A stretch of DNA of 45,793 bases from Candidatus Faecalibacterium gallistercoris (GTDB lineage: Bacteria; Bacillota; Clostridia; Oscillospirales; Ruminococcaceae): the NCBI GenBank assembly GCA_019116585.1, contig DXBJ01000020.1, positions 1 through 45,793 of the forward strand. Reading direction: 5' to 3'. The position numbers and the translations under genes were made by a program. Below the pieces are notes generated by a model. It was not told the origin of the DNA and ran no database searches. It saw only the letters and a program-made list of their open reading frames with translations. This document shows positions 41,333 through 45,793 of this stretch, piece by piece; position 1 is the first letter of the stretch, and each line of letters starts with the position of its first letter.

Positions 41333-42868
41333 TTATTGTGCGATGGAAAGGCTGGCGAGGGAATAGTACAGGTCGCTGACGCTGGAAATGACGCCGCTGG
41401 TGCGGCGGTTGGACACCGTCACCCCTCCGCGCCATAACAGAGGGATGTAGGGCATCTGCCCGGCAAAGACCGTCTCGAAATCCGGGGCGGCGGAGCTGTC
41501 GGCCCGCATCCGGTCATAGGCGTCCAGCAGCTGCTGGGTGACGGCCAGGCCATAGTGGGCGCTGCCGGTCCAGAAAGGGGAGAGGTCATTATTATTATAC
41601 AACTTCATTTCACCGATGTACAGTTCGAATTGCCGATCCTGTACCATTTGCAGGTAGGCGCCGAAGTCATCGGCCAGGGTGAGGGTGGTCTGGATGCCCG
41701 CTTTTTCCCACTGCTGCTGCAAAAGCCGGGCGGAATAGACCCGGTCGGCCGAGCTGCCGCAGGCCAGGATGCTGACGGCGGCGGGCTGGCCCGCCTCATC
41801 GCAGTAGAGGGCGGCGGCCTCGTCCCAGTGGTAGCCCAGGCCGGCCATCAGGGTCTCCAGGCGGCTGGGGTCGGCTTGCTGGGAGATGACCTGCTGGCCC
41901 CGCACGCACTCGTAAAGGCTGTTCAGGGCGCCGGTGGCGGGGCTGGCGCTGGCAAAGCGGCCGGCCAGCTCTTCCCGGGAGAGGGCGGCGCTGAGGGCCG
42001 CCCGGCCCTGGGCCGTGGCGCACAGGGGATTGTCCGAAGAGCCGTTCACCCCCAGGAACAGCAGGGTGTTGGTGCGGAAGTAGCGCTCGGAGGTGGCCAC
42101 GGCGGAGGAGGCGGTCTCCTCGGCCAGGTAGAAGCTGATCTCGCCCATGGCCAGCTGGCTGACCAGCTCGGCGTAGTCGCTGACGGGGGTCAGCCAGATG
42201 GTGGCGGGCCCCTCCTCGGGGAAGGGCGCCCGCGGGTTGGGCACGAGGGTGGACGCCTGGCTGCCGTAGGTGTACCGCCCGCTGGGGGTGGGCTGGGGGG
42301 AGGCCGTCTCGGCGGCCTTCAGGATGGGCAGGTCCAGCAGGTAGGCAAACAGGCTGTCCGGCGCGGCCAGGGTCAAAACGACGGTGGAGGCGTCGGGGGC
42401 CTGGACGTCGGTCATGTTGGCCAGGCGGCCGGCGTAGAAGGCGCTGGCCTTGGCGGCCAGCAGGCTGGCGGCCACATCGCTGGCGGTGAGGGGGGCGCCG
42501 TCGGCAAAGGTGCAGCCGCTGCGCAGGCGGATGGTGACGGTGGCGCCGCTGACGGTCACCGAGTCGGCCAGACGCATCTCCAGCTCCATCCGGGGGGAGA
42601 TGCGGACCAGCTTTTCAAACAGCAGGCCGGCCACCTGCTCGGTGAGGGTGTTGGCGTTCAGGTAGGGGTTGTAGCTGCCCTCGCTGACGGCAATGGCAAA
42701 CCGGGCGGGCAGGGCGCTGCCGGTCCCGGCGCCGTCCTGGGCGGACGACGCCGGCAGGGAGGAAGCCTCGGACGGCTGGAGCACCGCCGGCCGGGTGCAG
42801 CCGGCCAGCAGCAGGCCGGCCAGCGCCGCCGCGGCCGCCCGCCGGCAGATGTTACGTTTCAGGTGCAT
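41333..42868 (-). CDS. Peptide/oligopeptide ABC transporter substrate-binding lipoprotein (family 5)
   Basis: A 511-residue exported lipoprotein. The signal peptide has a basic start (HLKRNICRRAA) and lipobox LLLAGC with Cys about residue 24. The mature part has SBP_bac_5 features: SVTVSGATVTIRLRSGCTFA plus DGAPLTASDVAASLLAAK, then LFLGVNGSSDNPL and, near the end, FAGQMPYIPLLWRGGV. Ligands of this family are peptides, sometimes nickel or heme. No permease or ATPase gene is near, so it is an orphan. ATG 42868 follows AAAGGAGG at good spacing; the frame upstream to 42904 has no site. Confidence 0.87.
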   Translation of the reverse strand: MHLKRNICRRAAAAALAGLLLAGCTRPAVLQPSEASSLPASSAQDGAGTGSALPARFAIAVSEGSYNPYLNANTLTEQVAGLLFEKLVRISPRMELEMRLADSVTVSGATVTIRLRSGCTFADGAPLTASDVAASLLAAKASAFYAGRLANMTDVQAPDASTVVLTLAAPDSLFAYLLDLPILKAAETASPQPTPSGRYTYGSQASTLVPNPRAPFPEEGPATIWLTPVSDYAELVSQLAMGEISFYLAEETASSAVATSERYFRTNTLLFLGVNGSSDNPLCATAQGRAALSAALSREELAGRFASASPATGALNSLYECVRGQQVISQQADPSRLETLMAGLGYHWDEAAALYCDEAGQPAAVSILACGSSADRVYSARLLQQQWEKAGIQTTLTLADDFGAYLQMVQDRQFELYIGEMKLYNNNDLSPFWTGSAHYGLAVTQQLLDAYDRMRADSSAAPDFETVFAGQMPYIPLLWRGGVTVSNRRTSGVISSVSDLYYSLASLSIAQ

Positions 42869-42969
42869 GGGCGCCGGCCTCCTTTTTGGGACAGATTCCG
42901 ACACGGGGGACTGCTATACTGGATAGCGGAGCAGGGGCCCGGGCCGGGGCAAAACCAATAGATACTCTT

Positions 42970-42978
42970 AGTATAGCA
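42970..42978 (-). promoter_or_regulatory. Extended -10 promoter of the substrate-binding protein gene
   Basis: TGCTATACT on the minus strand, identical to the ktrBA box. No good -35 is seen. The leader would be about 95 bases. Confidence 0.6.
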
Positions 42979-43068
42979 CAAAACGGCCGCTTGTGCATGG
43001 ATTTGGGATGGATTTTCCCAGTTGGTGAAAAGGAGTTGTGAATAAAATCTAAAAAAACTGTGCGCAAC

Positions 43069-43097
43069 TTTATTTTGATGGGCAAAAGTGCTAAAAT
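43069..43097 (+). promoter_or_regulatory. Promoter of the leader ORF and CBS-domain gene
   Basis: TTTATT, 17 bases, TAAAAT (43092-43097), with TGC in front giving an extended -10. It stands 24 bases before the small ORF start. Confidence 0.55.
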
Positions 43098-43120
43098 AAA
43101 AGAGAAAGGGGGCGGACATC

Positions 43121-43222
43121 ATGGATGTGAAAACCCCTGCGGCCACCGCCGCAGAACCTACGGCAGAACGCACGGACCCGATTGCGGCAAATAACATAAG
43201 GCAGGAGCTCTTGAGTATATGA
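43121..43222 (+). CDS. Small leader ORF (33 codons) coupled to the CBS gene
   Basis: A 33-residue frame starting MDVKTPAATAAEPTAERTDP and ending IRQELLSI. AAAGGGGG at good spacing precedes ATG 43121. Its stop overlaps the next start as ATGA, the same coupling used throughout this genome, which suggests it is really translated. No transmembrane segment is present and no family is recognised. It may be a coupling cistron or a small protein of its own. Confidence 0.5.
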   Translation: MDVKTPAATAAEPTAERTDPIAANNIRQELLSI

Positions 43223-43683
43223 ATATTTTGTTTTTCCTCTCCCCCAAGCAGGACCTGATGTATGTCTATGACGACTTTACCCTCCGGCAGACCCTCGAAA
43301 AATGGGAGAACAACCGCTACGCCTCCATCTCCATCCTGAACCGGAGAGGGGAGTATGTGGGCACCCTGACCGAGGGAGACATCCTGTGGGGGCTCAAACG
43401 GTATCACGGGCTGGATCTGGAGGGGGCCGAGGACATCCCCATCCGCAGCTTTGAGCGCAAGCGGGATTATCTGCCCGTCACCGTCAACACCAGCATGGAC
43501 CAGCTGGTGGAGGCCGCCATGAACCAGAACTTTGTCCCGGTGGTGGATGACCGGGGTGTGTTCATCGGGATCGTCCGGCGGCAGGCCATCATCAAATACT
43601 GCTACGACAAATCCCGCCGGGCCGAATCGAGCGGCCGCCGCACCCAAAGCAGCGCCCCCGTCCTGGCCGCAGCCCAGAACTGA
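43219..43683 (+). CDS. CBS-domain protein
   Basis: A 154-residue protein made of two CBS motifs, a pair that normally binds adenine nucleotides or S-adenosylmethionine. Repeat 1: YDDFTLRQTLEKWENNRYAS, ILNRRGEYVGTLTEGDILWG. Repeat 2: VNTSMDQLVEAAMNQNFVPV, VDDRGVFIGIVRRQAIIKYC. No catalytic or transport domain is attached, so it is a stand-alone sensor; partners are unknown. The C-terminal 25 residues are Arg/Ser/Ala rich. The start MNILFFLSPK overlaps the small ORF above and a terminator follows. Confidence 0.9.
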   Translation: MNILFFLSPKQDLMYVYDDFTLRQTLEKWENNRYASISILNRRGEYVGTLTEGDILWGLKRYHGLDLEGAEDIPIRSFERKRDYLPVTVNTSMDQLVEAAMNQNFVPVVDDRGVFIGIVRRQAIIKYCYDKSRRAESSGRRTQSSAPVLAAAQN

Positions 43684-43696
43684 AAACGGATCTTTT

Positions 43697-43726
43697 TCGC
43701 TCCCGCGCCAGCGGGAGCGATTTTTT
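43697..43726 (+). terminator. Terminator after the CBS-domain gene
   Basis: TCGCTCCCGC-gcca-GCGGGAGCGA, a perfect 10-bp stem, then TTTTTT (43721-43726), 14 bases after the stop. Confidence 0.95.
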
Positions 43727-43751
43727 ATCGCAAAAAGCACAAAAAACTTTT

Positions 43752-43775
43752 CAAAGTACAAATTATAGTACTTTG
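43752..43775. promoter_or_regulatory. Palindromic operator candidate before the 38-residue gene
   Basis: CAAAGTAC (43752-43759), eight bases AAATTATA, GTACTTTG (43768-43775): a perfect 8+8 dyad. It covers the position of a -35 box for the extended -10 TGCTATCCT at 43780-43788, an ideal place for a dimeric regulator. Confidence 0.5.
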
Positions 43776-43779
43776 TTTC

Positions 43780-43788
43780 TGCTATCCT
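43780..43788 (+). promoter_or_regulatory. Extended -10 of the 38-residue gene
   Basis: TGCTATCCT, four of six matches with the TGn extension. It has the same TGC prefix as the boxes at 36025, 42970 and 43089. About 75 bases separate it from the ATG. Confidence 0.4.
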
Positions 43789-43862
43789 GTCTGTGGAGGG
43801 AGGGGAAGGCCCCTCCCCGGACAAACCGGCAAGACCGGCAGGACAGAGAGGAGAGACAGAGT

Positions 43863-43979
43863 ATGAGCGAATTTGAGATCCGTTATGTGGGCGGCCATGT
43901 GGAAGTGTACAGCAGGGGCGGGGCGTTCCTCTTCTCTGCCGACACCGTCCGGGAAGCCATGGAAGAACTGGAAAGCTGA
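43863..43979 (+). CDS. Small conserved-looking protein, 38 residues
   Basis: Residues run FEIRYVGGHVEVYSRGGAFL then FSADTVREAMEELES. The pattern suggests three short strands and a helix. No signal peptide or membrane segment is present. AGGAGAG precedes ATG 43863. The frame is open upstream to 43773 but there is no site. I do not recognise a named family. It has its own promoter region with a palindrome, and its transcript probably runs through the repeat to the terminator at 44293-44332. Confidence 0.6.
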   Translation: MSEFEIRYVGGHVEVYSRGGAFLFSADTVREAMEELES

Positions 43980-44013
43980 AAAACAGCCAAAGCCCCGAAC
44001 AAAAGGTCCGGGG
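43979..44013 (-). terminator. Minus-strand terminator after the repeat copy B
   Basis: On the minus strand CCCCGGAC-ctttt-GTTCGGGG (43993-44013) pairs fully with one G-T. CTTTGGCTGTTTTTC follows. On the plus strand the G-T becomes an A-C mismatch, so it fits minus-strand RNA. It would end the dehydrogenase-plus-repeat transcript. Confidence 0.6.
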
Positions 44014-44016
44014 TTC

Positions 44017-44283
44017 AGCGTGTCGCAAAAGCGACACGCTCCAGGGGAAACCCATTTCTGCCTGCTGCGCAGGACAGAAATTCCTTCCCCCTGGTGGTTG
44101 CGGTTCCCTGCTTTTGCTGCGCCCGTCGCAGCGGACTTGCAAAAGGCAGACCGCTGCCCCTGCTCCGCTTCGGCTGTTTCGTCCGCTGGACGCGCCTCAG
44201 CTTCGCAGTCCCTGGGGACAAAATTTAGCGCTGAACCGCGCACTCGCCGCAAGGCGGCTCGCACACTCTCAGCACTAAATTTC
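44017..44283 (-). repeat. Structured intergenic repeat, copy B (complete-looking)
   Basis: The reverse complement of 44017-44203 matches window positions 1-187. On the minus strand the element starts with an AAATTTAGTGCTGA/TCAGCGCTAAATTT stem (44221-44282) enclosing GCCGC-ctt-GCGGC. It continues through a conserved GC-rich part and ends with CAGGGGGAA...TTTCCCCTG (inner CCTGC-gca-GCAGG) and a perfect GCGTGTCGC-tttt-GCGACACGC hairpin. Changes against copy A keep pairing: two inner pairs swap together. Wobble pairs fit only the minus strand. It fills most of the 372-base gap between the 38-residue gene and the dehydrogenase gene. It is possibly a noncoding RNA or an RNA-borne element. Confidence 0.85.
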
Positions 44284-44292
44284 CCTGTATGT

Positions 44293-44332
44293 GTCCCGTC
44301 CATCCGCACATGTCGGCTGGACGGGACTTTTT
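44293..44332 (+). terminator. Plus-strand terminator
   Basis: GTCCCGTCCA (44293-44302) and TGGACGGGAC (44318-44327), a perfect 10-bp stem with an inner CCG/CGG, then TTTTT (44328-44332). Only the plus strand has the T-tract, so it probably ends the transcript of the 38-residue gene after it has crossed the repeat in antisense. Confidence 0.8.
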
Positions 44333-44351
44333 GACGGGCTTTTTGCGTCGG

Positions 44352-45023
44352 TCAGAAGAGCCCTGCCGGCAGGGTGGAACCGGTGAGGGCGGCGGCGTCC
44401 TCGCTGAGCACCAGGCAGAGCAGGGCGGCAGCCCGCTCGGGGGCGAGACCGGCGGCGTCCGCCTCGCTGCCGGAGGCCATCGGGCCGGGGGCGATGCAGT
44501 TGACGGTGACGCCGGCAGAAGCGTACTCGGCGGCCAGGGAAAGGGCCAGCCCGTTCAAAGCGCCCTGCAGGATGTTTGCCGAGACGGCGCGGGTGGAGGC
44601 CCGGCCGTCCAGAAAGACCACCCGGCCAAAGCCCGCCTGGGCCATCTGGGGCAGGATCGCCTTGCACAGCACCAGGGCGCTGTCCAGCGTCACCGCCCGC
44701 TCCTGGACGAAGCGCTCTTCGTCAAAGTGGGCGCAGGGCGCCTCGATGGGGCGCAGCCCCGCCAGGTGGACAAAGTGGGTGGGGGCGGGGTAGGTGTCGG
44801 TCAGATCGCTGAGGAAGGCGCGGACCGCCAGCGGCTGGGTGAAATCCGCGTCGTAAGGGCGGATGAAGCCCGGCCGGGCCTGGCACAGCCCCGCCAGGCG
44901 GGCCAGGTCTCCGCAGCCCTGGGCCAGGATCAGGTCGCCTTCGGCAAGGGTGGGCAGCAGCCGGCCCATCAGGGCCAGCCCCAGCGGCGAGGTCGCGCCG
45001 GTGATGAGATAGGTCTTGGACAT
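44352..45023 (-). CDS. SDR-family protein lacking the catalytic Tyr-Lys pair
   Basis: A 223-residue short-chain dehydrogenase fold. The cofactor loop YLITGATSPLGLALMGRLL is good and the NNAG position is replaced by HLAGLRP. FGRVVFLDGRAS stands where the catalytic Ser is expected. In the active-site helix, RAVSANILQGALNGLALSLA aligns with the usual YxxxK-AALNGL. Tyr is missing and Lys is Gln, so a normal oxidoreductase reaction is doubtful. The C-terminal VTVNCIAPGPMASG is intact. It may bind NAD(P) as a sensor or have diverged chemistry. The start is supported by GGAGGG. Confidence 0.8.
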   Translation of the reverse strand: MSKTYLITGATSPLGLALMGRLLPTLAEGDLILAQGCGDLARLAGLCQARPGFIRPYDADFTQPLAVRAFLSDLTDTYPAPTHFVHLAGLRPIEAPCAHFDEERFVQERAVTLDSALVLCKAILPQMAQAGFGRVVFLDGRASTRAVSANILQGALNGLALSLAAEYASAGVTVNCIAPGPMASGSEADAAGLAPERAAALLCLVLSEDAAALTGSTLPAGLF

Positions 45024-45061
45024 AAAAGCCCTCCTGTTCTGTTGGAAAATAGATTGAAGTC

Positions 45062-45090
45062 AGTATAACCTAACAGAGCGGGGCTGTCAA
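45062..45090 (-). promoter_or_regulatory. Promoter of the SDR-family gene
   Basis: On the minus strand TTGACA (45085-45090), 17 bases, TATACT (45062-45067). The leader before the start at 45023 is about 30 bases. Confidence 0.88.
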
Positions 45091-45117
45091 CCGGAGCAGG
45101 CCGCCGGCGCGGGGGAG

Positions 45118-45507
45118 TCAGGCGCCCAGATCTTCCAGCAGCGTTTCCAGCTCCTGGAGGCTCCAGACATAATAGCCGGATTTGTACCGCAGCGCGTCCG
45201 CTTCGGGCAGGAGGTTGGTGTAGATGTCGGTGCGCTCCAGCAGCTGGCGGGGGATGCCGCCGGCGTCGCAGCGGTAGACCGACAGCCGCCCGCCTTCGTC
45301 GCAGAGGTAGTAGCCCGCCGCCTCTTCTTCCACGCCGGAGACGGCCGCCCCCGCCCGGAGGGAGGGGCTGCTGCCGGGGGCGGCGTCCCTGCTGGACGCG
45401 GGCCCCTGCCGGCCGGTCCGGGGCGGGACGGCGGCCATCCAGTATAAACTGAACGCGATGGTGAAGGCGCACACCCCATAAAAGAGAAAATACCACAGTT
45501 TACGCAT
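45118..45507 (-). CDS. Membrane-anchored protein with BofC-like C-terminal domain
   Basis: A 129-residue protein. One transmembrane segment near the N-terminus (KLWYFLFYGVCAFTIAFSLY), a low-complexity linker with Pro, Ser and Arg, then YYLCDEGGRLSVYRCDAGG, TDIYTNLLPEADALRYKSG and YYVWSLQELETLLEDLGA. This resembles the BofC C-terminal domain pattern (YxxxEYxGxxxVF..., SLPExDxxxLxxGIxVxSxEEL). BofC restrains sigma-K activation in Bacillus spores, but such short membrane forms are common in non-sporing Clostridia and are uncharacterised. ATG 45507 follows AAAGGAG at nine bases; the frame to 45639 lacks a site. Confidence 0.65.
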   Translation of the reverse strand: MRKLWYFLFYGVCAFTIAFSLYWMAAVPPRTGRQGPASSRDAAPGSSPSLRAGAAVSGVEEEAAGYYLCDEGGRLSVYRCDAGGIPRQLLERTDIYTNLLPEADALRYKSGYYVWSLQELETLLEDLGA

Positions 45508-45699
45508 AAAGCCGGGCTCCTTTCTGCGCCGGAGGCCGTGGTAGGGCCCCGGCGCGGTCTCGCTGCGCCCCAGCGGCGCATCGGGCGGGGCTGCCAGCGT
45601 TTTTGCATTCTTAGGGCGTATCTGAAAACTCCTCAACACTGTCCAATTCTACCAGAAAGGCACATCTGCTGCGTTGCATTCGCTTGCATTCCACAAAAG

Positions 45700-45793
45700 C
45701 AGCCGCGCCGAGCGCGTCCTGCGGACGAAGCAGCGAAGGCACGGCTGGCGCAGCGCTCCGGTTTTCGCAAGCGGGCATCGTCCCGCGCCGCGA
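45700..45793 (+). repeat. Diverged third copy of the repeat, cut by window edge
   Basis: GCGCGTCCTGCGGACGAAGC at 45710-45729, then AGCGAAGGC, matches the part of copy A at about 11-38 (GCGTCCAGCGGACGAAACAG, CCGAAGC) with a few changes. TTTTCGCAAGCGGGC then aligns with TTTTGCAAGCCCGC at 60-73. Orientation is that of copy A. The rest lies outside the window. Upstream (45600-45700) there is only AT-richer DNA with two GTTGCATTC/CTTGCATTC units and no recognised gene. Confidence 0.5.

Noticed and set aside
45600..45700. Insertion sequence end (GGGCGTATCTGAAAAC-like string) before the right-edge repeat
   Set aside because: No transposase, no terminal repeat partner and no target duplication are visible in the window.
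1..45793. CRISPR arrays, rRNA genes, prophage or conjugative genes
   Set aside because: No regular short direct repeats with spacers, no rRNA sequence and no phage, transposase or mobilisation proteins were found; the TraX-like protein alone is not evidence of conjugation.

Overview
The window looks like chromosomal DNA from a high-GC member of the Clostridia, most likely an Oscillospiraceae/Ruminococcaceae-type gut bacterium of the Faecalibacterium, Gemmiger or Subdoligranulum kind. The signs are AGGAGG-type ribosome sites, a Gram-positive PolC polymerase, the Firmicutes order pyrH-frr-uppS-cdsA-dxr-rseP-ispG-polC, an Asp23/FakA pair, a KtrAB potassium system, a BofC-like protein and a CCA-encoding tRNA. 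The taxonomic placement is inference. No phage, transposase, CRISPR array or rRNA gene is visible.

Layout. 1-491: a truncated copy of a structured intergenic repeat and a leader with a large hairpin. 492-2188: a FadR-type GntR regulator and a tRNA-dihydrouridine synthase, closed by a terminator-like hairpin. 2258-18947: a tightly packed, one-direction cobalamin operon with the anaerobic (early cobalt insertion) corrin pathway, from cobaltochelatase to cobalamin phosphate synthase and phosphatase. It includes a second, truncated CobU-like gene. No cobalt transporter, no cobalamin riboswitch and no threonine kinase or lower-ligand genes are seen. 19083-22440: a membrane-bound Xre regulator, a TraX-like membrane protein, a GNAT enzyme, tRNA-Gly(TCC) and an AlkD-type DNA glycosylase.

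22527-33821: the housekeeping cluster for UMP kinase, ribosome recycling, undecaprenyl and phospholipid precursors, the MEP isoprenoid pathway, the RseP protease and PolC, with a terminator-like hairpin inside it after frr. 33915-42868 (minus strand): KtrA/KtrB potassium uptake behind a structured leader, a P2-type cation ATPase behind a probable yybP-ykoY (Mn2+) riboswitch with its own terminator, then FakA, an Asp23 protein and an orphan peptide-binding lipoprotein. 43121-45793: a coupled 33-codon leader ORF plus CBS-domain protein, a 38-residue small protein behind a palindromic operator candidate, the second (complete-looking) repeat copy, a short-chain dehydrogenase that has lost its catalytic residues, a BofC-like membrane protein, and a diverged third repeat copy at the right edge.

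The most promising undescribed item is the repeat. It occurs at 1-190 (+), 44017-44283 (-) and, diverged, near 45700-45793 (+). Copies 1 and 2 differ almost only inside hairpins, where paired positions change together. Several G-U wobbles fit only one strand, so the element probably acts as an RNA read in that direction. Also notable are the way CobU motifs are split between two neighbouring genes and the riboregulated ion-transport genes.
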